64,000 nt of DNA from Clusia tigrina (GCA_920105625.2 CAKKTE020000090.1:1030501-1094500), one strand, 5' to 3'; shown: positions 41,697-54,059, counted from the first letter of the stretch. Numbers and translations are program-made. Notes: generated by a model not told the origin, from the letters alone.

Positions 41697-44600
41697 AATA
41701 AAATACGGTAGTACGGGGAACACACACAATATCTATGCAATAGCAAATAACAACATTACAAACATTGTAAAAGTTACTTACAAAAATAAACCATTAAAAT
41801 TACTAATAGATACTGGAGCAGACATATCACTAATAAAATATTTTGAGGAACTACAAGAACAGGTGAATGAACAATCCGCATGCACAATAACAGGTATTGC
41901 AAACAAAAACATAGAAACAGAGGGAACCAGCTCAATCACATTTAACATTTGCTACAGAAAAGTACCATTCACATTCCAGATAGTAAAACCAGATTTCCCA
42001 ATAATAGCAGATGGAATTTTAGGAAGAGATTTCCTACAACATCATAATTGCAAAATAGACTATGAATCTTATACTTTAACAATGACATATGGACATGAAG
42101 ATCTAGTTCTAGATATGCAGACAGATATAAACAAAATCACGATCCCTCCACGCACAGAAATAATACACCCAATATCAGCAATAGTAACTGAAGACAGCGT
42201 AATCAACAGTCAGAATATAGACAATAAAATTTTCATTAGCGGCACAATAATTCCGGCAAGAGGTATTAAACATGTAAAAATACTAAACACAACTGACCAA
42301 GAAGTTACAATAGACACAATGCAATTACATATAGAACCATTAACAAATTTTGATATTATACATTACAACAAATTGGACAAGCAAGACAAAAACAGATGGA
42401 TGGAAGTACAGGAAGCTATCACAAGAAACAATGAGAAAGATAGCATAGACGCATCAATTATCAAAATATGTCAAAATTATCAGGATATTTTCTACTTAGA
42501 AAATGAACAACTATCAACGAACAATTTCTATAAGCAAAAAATAACGGTAGAAGAGAAAACACCTGTATACATAAAGAACTACCGCACTCCCCAAGCCCAC
42601 CTTGAAGAAATCAACCAACAGGTTGAGAAGCTGATGAAAGACGATGTAATTGAACACTCCATTAGCCCATACAACTCACCATTACAAATAGTACCAAAAA
42701 AGGATGCCAACGGCAATAAGAAATGGCGACTAGTTGTTGATTTTAGGCAGCTAAATAAAAAGATTGTAAATGACAAATTCCCACTCACGCGAATTGATGA
42801 CGTTTTAGATAGGATTGGCAGAGCAAAATACTTTACTACACTGGACATGACAAGCTCTTTCCATCAGATAGAACTAGATAAAACAGCGCGTCCTTTAACG
42901 GCATTCTCAACGGGAAATGGACATTTTCAATTTAAGCGCCTACCATTTGGACTAAAAATTTCTACAAACACTTTCCAGCGGATGCTAACCATCGCACTAA
43001 CAGGGTTAGATGCAAGTGCATTCCTATATGTAGATGATATTATTGTATTCGGATGTTCTCTTCAACACCACAACAATAACCTTATAAAGATATTCGAGAG
43101 ATTAAGAAAATACAATCTAAAACTCAACCCAAGCAAATGCAATTTCCTCAGGCCAGAAGTAGTTTATCTGGGCCATCTAATCACTTCTAAAGGTGTCACA
43201 GCTGATCCTGAGAAATGCAAAACAGTACAAATGTATCCAGTTCCCAAAAACGCAGATCAAGCTCGAAGATTTGTAGCCTTTTGTAATTACTACAGAAGAT
43301 TTATAAAAGATTTTGCAAAAATTGCAAAACCAATCAACAATCTACTAAAAAAAAGGCATAGAATTCATTTGGAATGAAGATACACAGGAAGCTTTCGATT
43401 CATTAAGAAAAAACATCATAGAACCTCCTATCTTACAATATCCTAACTTCGAGGAAACATTCATACTCACGACGGATGCATCTAACTATGCACTTGGAGC
43501 CATACTCTCTCAGGGAGAAGTTGGAAAAGATTTGCCAATTTCCTTTGCCAGTCGCTCATTAAACAAGCATGAGATTAATAAACCTGTGATAGAAAAAGAA
43601 CTTCTAGCGATACATTGGGGAATAAACCATTTCAAACCGTATCTTTATGGAAGAAAATTCACAGTAGTAACAGATCAGAGACCACTAGTATCACTCTTTA
43701 CGCATAAAGACCCATCATCAAGATTAACACGCGTAAGATTGGATCTAGCAGACTATGATTTCGATAAAATCTACACACAAGGCAAAATCAACACCAACGC
43801 AGACGCATTGTCGAGAATTAAACTGGACTCAGACACACTCAAAGCCATGATACCCTCCGTGAATGTAGTAACTAGAAGCATGAAACAGAAACCTTTAGCT
43901 GCACAAACACAGATCTTGGATGCAAACGCACAAGAGTCTGATCAACTCTATATGTGGCACTGCACTTCAATATCTGATGTTAGAAAATTAAATAAATTAA
44001 AAATTGAGCTCAATAAAAATAAAAATACAAGACGCGCGCAGAGAAGTTTGCCAGATATACAAATAAATCAAGCAGGGGTAAAAATGAAAATAAGTGATAA
44101 TCTATGCCAGAACTTAGGATCGGTTATGGAGAAACTTACACAAACATTAAATAAGCATGGTATAAACAAGTTAGCCATTGCAAACAATGACGTCATATTT
44201 ACGCAAATAAATGAAGAAGAATTGATATCAATGTACAATGCAGTACAGCGTAAAATACAAAAAGAAGGAAGGCAAACTCCTACTAAAATAATTATATATA
44301 CACCCCCTGCACAAATAACAAACAAGCAGCAGCAATACAATCTGATAAAGGAATTTCATGATACACCACTAGGAGGACACAGCGGAATAAGGAGAACTAT
44401 AACAAGACTAAAACAAAAATACATATGGCGAAAAATGAGTCAAATGGTAAAAGACTATGTTAGAAAATGCACAACGTGCTGCAAAAATAAAATAACAAGG
44501 CATTCCAAAGAAAAATTAAATATCACAGATACACCAACAGCAAGTTTTGAGACAATACAAGTTGACACAGTGGGTCCACTAAGGATGTCAAATGGATTCA

Positions 44601-45346
44601 AGTATATACTGACTGCACAGTGTGAACTAACAAAATTCGTTGAAGTAGTTCCACTGACTACAAAAGAAGCATCAGAAGTAGCGCGAGCTATAGTAAACAA
44701 CATTGTTCTAAGGTATGGAATTTTCAAAACTCTCAAGACAGACAGAGGATCAGAATACAATAACGAGCTGATGTCAAATATTTGTAAAATACTACACATT
44801 AACCACGCGCTATCAACACCTTACCACCATGAGACACTAGGAGCAATAGAACGAAACCACAGAGTACTAAATGAGTACATGTTATCCTTTTCAACCAACA
44901 ACGATTGGGACACATGGTTACCATACTACGCATTTACGTATAACAATACACCACACACAGATACTGGTTACACACCAGCTGAGCTGATATACGGCAAACT
45001 CTCAAGGATGCCAACAGAAGCATTAGATACCTCTAAGAAATTTTATGATTTGGATAGCTACCTGACAGAGCTCAGGACTAAATTGCAACATGCACATGAA
45101 ACAGCTAGAAAACTATTAATAAATGCTAAAATAATAAGAAAAGAATTATATGACAAAAATACAAATAAGATAGAATATAAAATAGGAGATAAAGTATTCT
45201 TAAGAAATAATTGTAGACATAAAGGAGACAGTCCTTATGATGGTCCATATAAAATTGTAAATCGCAATGGAGTAAACTCCACAATTATTATTAAGAACAA
45301 AGAAAAAATCGTACACAATAATAACATAAAAAAATACTTATCATAG
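41659..45346 (+). pseudogene. pol, unit 1: protease, RT, RNase H, integrase (one A-run indel)
   Basis: The -1 frame opens at 41659. Protease LLIDTGADISLI (about 41800); RT with KKWRLVVDFRQLNKKIV, LDMTSSFHQIELDKT, RLPFGLKISTNTFQ and YVDDIIVFG (43027); RNase H with LTTDASNYALGAILS (about 43470) and YGRKFTVVTDQRP. The integrase zinc finger is HDTPLGGHSGIRRT...CTTCC (about 44355-44480). The core has Asp at 44564 (VDTVGP), Asp at 44741 (TDRGSEYNN) and Glu at 44849, a D,D-35-E. A run of eight A (43347-43354) shifts the frame where seven would keep it open. No env follows; the polypurine tract is at about 45416-45429. The 604-codon downstream half is intact. Confidence 0.8.
41662..41668 (+). promoter_or_regulatory. 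Slippery heptamer G GGA AAC at gag-pol overlap, unit 1
   Basis: In the gag frame the codons read CAG GGA AAC. A -1 slip gives GGG AAA, exactly the pol frame, whose preceding stop is TGA at 41656. The overlap is about 38 nt, to the gag stop at 41694-41696. The X-XXY-YYZ pattern is canonical for -1 frameshifting. No downstream pseudoknot was tested. Confidence 0.65.
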
Positions 45347-45429
45347 GTAAAACCGTAAACTTGTAAAATAAATTCAAAAAAAAATTTTTTTTTTTCAAAA
45401 AAAATTTTTTTTTCTAAGAACGGTAGAGG

Positions 45430-46066
45430 TGTAGTGTACCCAAAACACTACAATGCATTTCAACCTACACTGCCTAACGTCCAAGCGTACCGCACATACA
45501 AACACATGATAACAATGCAAACATGGCACAAGCCAAAGCGGCGGATCAAATGACGCTATGTATAGCGGGCATTTGGTGTGAAGGCCAGAAATGCATTGAA
45601 CCCAAGAAATATGCTGACCACACGCAATTGCAGACAAATGCATGTGTGCAGCATATGGGTTAATATTTAAAATATGTATTAGGATAAGTATTGAACAATA
45701 AGAATTATGCGTAGATGTACAAAATTAGATGTAATATTTTGCTATATAAGGAGCGCTGATTTATTAAATAAAACAGTTCCATTTTGGACAGAGAACTCAG
45801 CAAATCACATTGCTTTTCTTTGCTCGGCGTTCACGCCTCCAAAAATTAGGGATTCATTTCGGCAAACGAAAGTTTGCCACAACTATTGGCTGGGTTACCA
45901 TACAGCCTTTATAATTAAATATGGTAAATGTCTGTTGGCACAACATATTGGGTCGTTAGGACTTTCTTATTAACATTTCACATATATCTAGATATCAACC
46001 AAGGACACCGCCAGAGATGACAAGCGATCTAACTGGCGAAACGACAATTCTACGACGACCACCACA
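45430..46066 (+). repeat. LTR 2 (shared, central) of the 412-like array
   Basis: Same 637 bp as LTR 1. It acts as 3' LTR of unit 1 and 5' LTR of unit 2. It is not flanked by ATAT, as expected if it arose by LTR-LTR recombination rather than separate integration. Confidence 0.9.
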
Positions 46067-46084
46067 TGGCGATCCTGCCCAACC
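46067..46084 (+). other. Primer-binding site, unit 2
   Basis: Same 18 bases as unit 1, immediately after LTR 2. Confidence 0.65.
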
Positions 46085-46129
46085 GAACTGAGGACAACTG
46101 AAGAATTCGACACCGCCTTTAAAAATCTA

Positions 46130-46426
46130 TTGGCTTTAGCGAAGGCATCACTGGAGGAATATTCACCAGGACCAATACCAGCAGAAGCACCGAAATTCAA
46201 AGCAACAAGAGCCGGGCCAAAGCCTCTAACAATCGAGGAATATAGACGCAGACAACAAAAACGACCAAAGACTCCACCACCAACTCTACCCAAAAAGAAG
46301 AGAGGAGGAAAAGCAGTCAACAAAAGAAAACAAGTAGCAATTTTATACAGGCAACTAAACCTCGCGACAACCAAAGACGACAAAATAAGAATCAAGAAAG
46401 AAATAAAAGAAGCAAGAAAATGTTAG
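46130..46426 (+). CDS. Small ORF A, unit 2
   Basis: The translation is identical to the unit 1 ORF at 40018-40314, again without an ATG and overlapping ORF B through ATGTTAG. The duplicated copy adds no independent evidence of function, because the unit itself was duplicated recently. Confidence 0.6.
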   Translation: MALAKASLEEYSPGPIPAEAPKFKATRAGPKPLTIEEYRRRQQKRPKTPPPTLPKKKRGGKAVNKRKQVAILYRQLNLATTKDDKIRIKKEIKEARKC

Positions 46427-46629
46427 ACACGCGTAATAAGGAAGATATCATTATAAACGGCATTGGAAATACCAATGACCAAAACATATTTGAAATCTTG
46501 AAAATCATAATTTATACAATTTTAGTTATAGCATTAATTTTGTACTTAGCAAATAAGTTGAACAATTATTGTAAAAACTATGTAAATAAGCGCATAAAAG
46601 CGTCAATTGATAATTTAAATACAGTATGA
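46420..46629 (+). CDS. Small ORF B (membrane microprotein), unit 2
   Basis: Identical in translation to 40308-40517, with one predicted transmembrane helix. It overlaps ORF A at its start and gag at its stop. Confidence 0.6.
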   Translation: MLDTRNKEDIIINGIGNTNDQNIFEILKIIIYTILVIALILYLANKLNNYCKNYVNKRIKASIDNLNTV

Positions 46630-47808
46630 GCCTGCAGGTAGCAATCTCAAAAATAAAAGAAATATTGACAAAGCTAAAAAAATCCCCACATAGAACTTAT
46701 TCTATCAATTACGTGAAATCGACTAAGGAACAAATAGAAACAATAAAACAAATAGCTATAGCAGCTCTTGATGAACTAAAAACAGAAAAAGAGAAGGCTG
46801 AAAATACAGCCCTAATTCATAAACTAATAACCCAAATAAAAAATCTGCTTGTAACCATGCCTGACACGATGCAAACGAGTAACCAATCGGTGTCAGCTGT
46901 CTTTGACTCTCTAAAATACATAAAGATAGTCCCTACATTCTCGGGAGACAATAAAGATGTAAAACAGTTCATTGCTATTGTAAAGCACATATCTTATACA
47001 GTGCCACAAGATCACAAGAACAACTTTTATGAACTGGTAAAAGAAACGAAACTCCCAAGTAGTGTCCAAACAAAGAAAAATCTAAGAGAGAGAGAGAAAA
47101 GCATTGAAGAATTAATAAATACATTATGGAAAATTTACAAACCAAAACGTACAGAGGAATCCATATACGAAGAACTTTCGACGCTCAGGCAAAATGGAGC
47201 TCTCAGTAAGTACACAGAAAAGATAGAAGATCTCATAACAGATCTAAATAGTGTACAGATAGAAGAAGAATCTGATAGGACCATCGTGACACGACTAACG
47301 ACAAAATAGCATTCACTGCTTTCAAGAGAGGTCTGGCAGACAGACAAACCAAATTGACAATAGAAGCAAGTCGAGTGAAAACGTTTCAGGAAGCAGTGGA
47401 AATTGTTGAAGCTGCGAATAGAGATACGGAGACAAGAGTGATGACATACAGAACTCAAAACAACAATAATAGATGGAACAATAATTCCTATGCTCAAAAT
47501 CAAGGACGTCGCAACATTCAACAACGCTATCCCACAAGGAACAACTGGAACAACAACCATAACTACAATACAAGAAGCAACGGACCAACACAAAGACGAA
47601 ACAACTTCCCACCGTCAAATGTGAATAACAACCGAAACAACTTCCCACCGTCAAATGGATAACTACCGAAATCTAAATCCAACAAACAGATACCATGGTC
47701 AGCAACAACGCTTCACCACACAACAGTATAGACCAGCAAGAAACATTAACATTATCCATGAATCAACTGATCAGGGAAACAGACGCATCCCCGACACCAA
47801 TCAGGAAT
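46626..47808 (+). pseudogene. gag, unit 2
   Basis: Same structure and same two frame changes as the unit 1 gag (first frame stops at 47309; middle frame 47354-47662; last frame ends at 47808). The identity of the lesions shows they precede the duplication, unless both come from the same consensus error. Confidence 0.7.
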
Positions 47809-50800
47809 AATAAAATACGGTAGTACGGGGAACACACACAATATCTATGCAATAGCAAATAACAACATTACAAACATTGTAAAAGTTACTTACAAAAATA
47901 AACCATTAAAATTACTAATAGATACTGGAGCAGACATATCACTAATAAAATATTTTGAGGAACTACAAGAACAGGTGAATGAACAATCCGCATGCACAAT
48001 AACAGGTATTGCAAACAAAAACATAGAAACAGAGGGAACCAGCTCAATCACATTTAACATTTGCTACAGAAAAGTACCATTCACATTCCAGATAGTAAAA
48101 CCAGATTTCCCAATAATAGCAGATGGAATTTTAGGAAGAGATTTCCTACAACATCATAATTGCAAAATAGACTATGAATCTTATACTTTAACAATGACAT
48201 ATGGACATGAAGATCTAGTTCTAGATATGCAGACAGATATAAACAAAATCACGATCCCTCCACGCACAGAAATAATACACCCAATATCAGCAATAGTAAC
48301 TGAAGACAGCGTAATCAACAGTCAGAATATAGACAATAAAATTTTCATTAGCGGCACAATAATTCCGGCAAGAGGTATTAAACATGTAAAAATACTAAAC
48401 ACAACTGACCAAGAAGTTACAATAGACACAATGCAATTACATATAGAACCATTAACAAATTTTGATATTATACATTACAACAAATTGGACAAGCAAGACA
48501 AAAACAGATGGATGGAAGTACAGGAAGCTATCACAAGAAACAATGAGAAAGATAGCATAGACGCATCAATTATCAAAATATGTCAAAATTATCAGGATAT
48601 TTTCTACTTAGAAAATGAACAACTATCAACGAACAATTTCTATAAGCAAAAAATAACGGTAGAAGAGAAAACACCTGTATACATAAAGAACTACCGCACT
48701 CCCCAAGCCCACCTTGAAGAAATCAACCAACAGGTTGAGAAGCTGATGAAAGACGATGTAATTGAACACTCCATTAGCCCATACAACTCACCATTACAAA
48801 TAGTACCAAAAAAGGATGCCAACGGCAATAAGAAATGGCGACTAGTTGTTGATTTTAGGCAGCTAAATAAAAAGATTGTAAATGACAAATTCCCACTCAC
48901 GCGAATTGATGACGTTTTAGATAGGATTGGCAGAGCAAAATACTTTACTACACTGGACATGACAAGCTCTTTCCATCAGATAGAACTAGATAAAACAGCG
49001 CGTCCTTTAACGGCATTCTCAACGGGAAATGGACATTTTCAATTTAAGCGCCTACCATTTGGACTAAAAATTTCTACAAACACTTTCCAGCGGATGCTAA
49101 CCATCGCACTAACAGGGTTAGATGCAAGTGCATTCCTATATGTAGATGATATTATTGTATTCGGATGTTCTCTTCAACACCACAACAATAACCTTATAAA
49201 GATATTCGAGAGATTAAGAAAATACAATCTAAAACTCAACCCAAGCAAATGCAATTTCCTCAGGCCAGAAGTAGTTTATCTGGGCCATCTAATCACTTCT
49301 AAAGGTGTCACAGCTGATCCTGAGAAATGCAAAACAGTACAAATGTATCCAGTTCCCAAAAACGCAGATCAAGCTCGAAGATTTGTAGCCTTTTGTAATT
49401 ACTACAGAAGATTTATAAAAGATTTTGCAAAAATTGCAAAACCAATCAACAATCTACTAAAAAAAAGGCATAGAATTCATTTGGAATGAAGATACACAGG
49501 AAGCTTTCGATTCATTAAGAAAAAACATCATAGAACCTCCTATCTTACAATATCCTAACTTCGAGGAAACATTCATACTCACGACGGATGCATCTAACTA
49601 TGCACTTGGAGCCATACTCTCTCAGGGAGAAGTTGGAAAAGATTTGCCAATTTCCTTTGCCAGTCGCTCATTAAACAAGCATGAGATTAATAAACCTGTG
49701 ATAGAAAAAGAACTTCTAGCGATACATTGGGGAATAAACCATTTCAAACCGTATCTTTATGGAAGAAAATTCACAGTAGTAACAGATCAGAGACCACTAG
49801 TATCACTCTTTACGCATAAAGACCCATCATCAAGATTAACACGCGTAAGATTGGATCTAGCAGACTATGATTTCGATAAAATCTACACACAAGGCAAAAT
49901 CAACACCAACGCAGACGCATTGTCGAGAATTAAACTGGACTCAGACACACTCAAAGCCATGATACCCTCCGTGAATGTAGTAACTAGAAGCATGAAACAG
50001 AAACCTTTAGCTGCACAAACACAGATCTTGGATGCAAACGCACAAGAGTCTGATCAACTCTATATGTGGCACTGCACTTCAATATCTGATGTTAGAAAAT
50101 TAAATAAATTAAAAATTGAGCTCAATAAAAATAAAAATACAAGACGCGCGCAGAGAAGTTTGCCAGATATACAAATAAATCAAGCAGGGGTAAAAATGAA
50201 AATAAGTGATAATCTATGCCAGAACTTAGGATCGGTTATGGAGAAACTTACACAAACATTAAATAAGCATGGTATAAACAAGTTAGCCATTGCAAACAAT
50301 GACGTCATATTTACGCAAATAAATGAAGAAGAATTGATATCAATGTACAATGCAGTACAGCGTAAAATACAAAAAGAAGGAAGGCAAACTCCTACTAAAA
50401 TAATTATATATACACCCCCTGCACAAATAACAAACAAGCAGCAGCAATACAATCTGATAAAGGAATTTCATGATACACCACTAGGAGGACACAGCGGAAT
50501 AAGGAGAACTATAACAAGACTAAAACAAAAATACATATGGCGAAAAATGAGTCAAATGGTAAAAGACTATGTTAGAAAATGCACAACGTGCTGCAAAAAT
50601 AAAATAACAAGGCATTCCAAAGAAAAATTAAATATCACAGATACACCAACAGCAAGTTTTGAGACAATACAAGTTGACACAGTGGGTCCACTAAGGATGT
50701 CAAATGGATTCAAGTATATACTGACTGCACAGTGTGAACTAACAAAATTCGTTGAAGTAGTTCCACTGACTACAAAAGAAGCATCAGAAGTAGCGCGAGC

Positions 50801-51458
50801 TATAGTAAACAACATTGTTCTAAGGTATGGAATTTTCAAAACTCTCAAGACAGACAGAGGATCAGAATACAATAACGAGCTGATGTCAAATATTTGTAAA
50901 ATACTACACATTAACCACGCGCTATCAACACCTTACCACCATGAGACACTAGGAGCAATAGAACGAAACCACAGAGTACTAAATGAGTACATGTTATCCT
51001 TTTCAACCAACAACGATTGGGACACATGGTTACCATACTACGCATTTACGTATAACAATACACCACACACAGATACTGGTTACACACCAGCTGAGCTGAT
51101 ATACGGCAAACTCTCAAGGATGCCAACAGAAGCATTAGATACCTCTAAGAAATTTTATGATTTGGATAGCTACCTGACAGAGCTCAGGACTAAATTGCAA
51201 CATGCACATGAAACAGCTAGAAAACTATTAATAAATGCTAAAATAATAAGAAAAGAATTATATGACAAAAATACAAATAAGATAGAATATAAAATAGGAG
51301 ATAAAGTATTCTTAAGAAATAATTGTAGACATAAAGGAGACAGTCCTTATGATGGTCCATATAAAATTGTAAATCGCAATGGAGTAAACTCCACAATTAT
51401 TATTAAGAACAAAGAAAAAATCGTACACAATAATAACATAAAAAAATACTTATCATAG
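47771..51458 (+). pseudogene. pol, unit 2
   Basis: Same domains as unit 1 at an offset of 6112: RT and protease frame to 49489, RNase H and integrase frame to 51458, and the same eight-A run (49459-49466) at the break. No difference from unit 1 was seen in any translated segment. Confidence 0.8.
47774..47780 (+). promoter_or_regulatory. Slippery heptamer G GGA AAC, unit 2
   Basis: Same position relative to gag and pol frames as in unit 1 (offset 6112). Confidence 0.65.
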
Positions 51459-51541
51459 GTAAAACCGTAAACTTGTAAAATAAATTCAAAAAAAAATTTT
51501 TTTTTTTCAAAAAAAATTTTTTTTTCTAAGAACGGTAGAGG

Positions 51542-52178
51542 TGTAGTGTACCCAAAACACTACAATGCATTTCAACCTACACTGCCTAACGTCCAAGCGT
51601 ACCGCACATACAAACACATGATAACAATGCAAACATGGCACAAGCCAAAGCGGCGGATCAAATGACGCTATGTATAGCGGGCATTTGGTGTGAAGGCCAG
51701 AAATGCATTGAACCCAAGAAATATGCTGACCACACGCAATTGCAGACAAATGCATGTGTGCAGCATATGGGTTAATATTTAAAATATGTATTAGGATAAG
51801 TATTGAACAATAAGAATTATGCGTAGATGTACAAAATTAGATGTAATATTTTGCTATATAAGGAGCGCTGATTTATTAAATAAAACAGTTCCATTTTGGA
51901 CAGAGAACTCAGCAAATCACATTGCTTTTCTTTGCTCGGCGTTCACGCCTCCAAAAATTAGGGATTCATTTCGGCAAACGAAAGTTTGCCACAACTATTG
52001 GCTGGGTTACCATACAGCCTTTATAATTAAATATGGTAAATGTCTGTTGGCACAACATATTGGGTCGTTACGACTTTCTTATTAACATTTCACATATATC
52101 TAGATATCAACCAAGGACACCGCCAGAGATGACAAGCGATCTAACTGGCGAAACGACAATTCTACGACGACCACCACA
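51542..52178 (+). repeat. LTR 3 of the 412-like array
   Basis: Same 637 bp as LTRs 1 and 2 apart from C at 52071, where the others have G (39847 and 45959). It is followed by ATAT and then BEL gag sequence. Confidence 0.9.
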
Positions 52179-52182
52179 ATAT

Positions 52183-52707
52183 GATGAGCGAATAAAATTC
52201 GAGGGTTAGTATGTCGTTTGACGAGCAAGTTACATGCTGTTGAATAAATTGCACCAGTGAGGAGCATTTGTTGAATGTCCATATAATGTCCATATCTCGA
52301 TAGGCAAGAAACGACTATTTTAAGTAATTAAATGTTTGGATGGAACTTAAATCAGGATTAAGATGGATGGGTGGGTTGAAAGAATCATGAAAGCCTGGCC
52401 ATTCTGTCAATTTTCCGGAAAATGTGGGCACCGGAATCTGAGGGAACTGAACTGAAGGAGCACATCGTGTTGGTGCTTCTTGCGATGAGGCTATTGTAAC
52501 AATTTTTCTGTCAGAGGGCGGAGAGGGAAATATTTCATCACGATGTTCAATGATCGCACAAACGATTTCTAAGTACGTTTCCTCGAATTTAGAGGACAAT
52601 TCGGTTTCAATACATTTGTTATCCGTTTCGATTTTGGCACAAAATATCTTCGCATAGATTTCACGAAATTTCGTGTTCGAAATGTGCCGTTTTACGTGCC
52701 ACCGCAT
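52183..52707 (-). pseudogene. BEL/Pao gag N-terminal fragment (DUF1759-like)
   Basis: The minus strand from 52707 reads an N-terminal helical region, then APSVQFPQIPVPTFSGKLTE, WPGFHDSF and NPDLSSIQTFNYLK, the typical BEL Gag segment. After a break it reads MDIQQMLLTGAIYSTACNLL and NPRILFAHHI and is cut by the array at 52182. The next residues are on the far side of the array, at 39313 downward (NSYNLPILAKK). This marks the array insertion site within gag. Confidence 0.7.
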
Positions 52708-52739
52708 CCCTCTTGAAATTTGAAAATATTTTGTTCATC

Positions 52740-53748
52740 GTTAATCGGTCATCCCAATTGATCTCCTCTTACATGTGCCCAATTAATCTCCTCTTACACG
52801 TAAGCAGATGAGCTCTTCAAAGCTTCGCTGGGAGTGGCGCGTGTAGCGTTCTGTGCGTTAGATGTTTTGTCTATGCTGGCAGAGATAATTCCAGAGCTCC
52901 ACTGCTTAAAGTTGGTTTATGAGGTGATCTGCCGACGCTGGCAGCGACAAGTGTACCATAGTATGCGCTGATTTGCAAAATTACTTAAGACGGTTTTAGT
53001 CCATATTGTGAATACAAAAAACTCCTCCCAGTTTTTAATAGTTTAATACTTAAAATATTAAACTTCTTTAAATTACATAAATTTTCACTAGTTTGTTGTA
53101 GTTCCTCCTACATGACCCACCATTAAATGTGTAGTCTCTGACTATTGCTTTTGGGGTTCTCGAATCGTTTTAAAAAGAAGTAACTCCGGAATGAATTAGT
53201 TTAAATTTTGTTTTATTAATAGAGTTTTAAAATCATTATTTTAATATTAATTCGAATAAATATCTTCCGATGATCCACTCCGGTCGATTCCTTTCACGCC
53301 ACATGCACTTAATGCTTAACAAGCTGTACCTAAAGCAGAAAATGTGAAGAAAACCCAATATATTGTAAACCAGTTTTTGTACATATGAGCCGTTGTTCTT
53401 CTTAATGTATATGATTAGAATAGTCCACACACGACGAGATGTTACAGCTGGACATTAGGGTCGTACAAGAGAAATGCCGAGATTGTACATTTTTATATTA
53501 TAGAATTTTATTTATGAGCTAATTTTTTCGTAAAAATGTGTATAATTTTTTTGATTATAATTTGATAATGAATTTACTCGAATAATTATTATACGATGAA
53601 TATAACTGATTCCCCTTATTAAATGTTTGCTGTGCTTTTTTATCCTTTTCATTTTAGACAACTCACAAGATATTTAACTAATTCTTTGATATACATAACA
53701 TATTTAAAATTATGCACTCTTCTTATGCACTACCAGCGTGTAGTGGAC
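52740..53748. other. Non-coding AT-rich stretch
   Basis: No coding region or RNA gene recognised. It contains a short tandem duplication of about 25 bp (CCAATTGATCTCCTCTTACA and CCAATTAATCTCCTCTTACA, 52755-52799). The left part may be the 5' leader of the old BEL element. Confidence 0.4.
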
Positions 53749-54059
53749 ACTCACAGCACCCACTCCTAAAAGATACTACACATTTGGCGTAGTTAGCATT
53801 TAAGAAATATTCACGCACATGCTTTTAGGGCGCGTTAAGTATTATAGCGTTTTTGACAGTCGCTCAAGCCTGACCTACTCAATAATAGAATGCCGATGGT
53901 GCATTCCAAAGCCAATGTCAACCCAAAAGCGGAACTGTAATATACTACATAATATGTAAACTTTTAGTATATTACAGTTCAGCTTTTGGGTTGACATTGG
54001 CTTTGGAATACACCATCGGCATTCTATTATTGAGTAGGTCAGGCTTGAGCGACTGTCAA
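53749..54059. repeat. LTR-like remnant with a 95-bp inverted duplication
   Basis: Arms 53853-53947 and 53965-54059 are inverse complements with two mismatches and a 17-nt loop. The arm corresponds to block A of the repeat at 20904-20990. The adjoining 53749-53805 is block B in inverse orientation. So block A was duplicated inversely inside a copy of this repeat. The arms could form a long hairpin RNA if transcribed. Confidence 0.7.

Larger units (their letters stand above)
39318..52178 (+). mobile_element. Tandem array of a 412/mdg1-like LTR element (three LTRs, two bodies)
   Basis: LTRs at 39318-39954, 45430-46066 and 51542-52178 (637 bp each) separated by two 5475-bp internal regions, giving an exact period of 6112 bp. 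ATAT flanks the whole array (39314-39317 and 52179-52182) but not the middle LTR. The two bodies appear identical. Each body has two small ORFs, gag, pol and no env. The 412-like RT/RNase H, the TGGCGA primer-binding site and the small ORFs before gag suggest the mdg1/412 group. It is inserted in gag of the old BEL element. Confidence 0.9.
33215..52707 (-). mobile_element. Old BEL/Pao element, dispersed in pieces by later insertions
   Basis: Minus-strand pieces in the correct order: gag (52707-52183, continuing at 39313-39060), gag zinc knuckle (37733-37509), protease and RT (about 37160-36390, continuing at 35434-34950), RNase H/connection (34700-34440, 34222-34183), integrase (about 33475-33215). 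Later insertions are the 412-like array (39318-52178), a BEL LTR/leader (about 37927-39050), a mariner (35437-36385), and two LINE tails (34234-34422, 33905-34182). All coding segments are damaged. The LTRs were not identified. Confidence 0.7.

Noticed and set aside
39314..52182. Two independent 412-like insertions side by side
   Set aside because: No target duplication flanks the middle LTR, and the bodies are the same with shared lesions.
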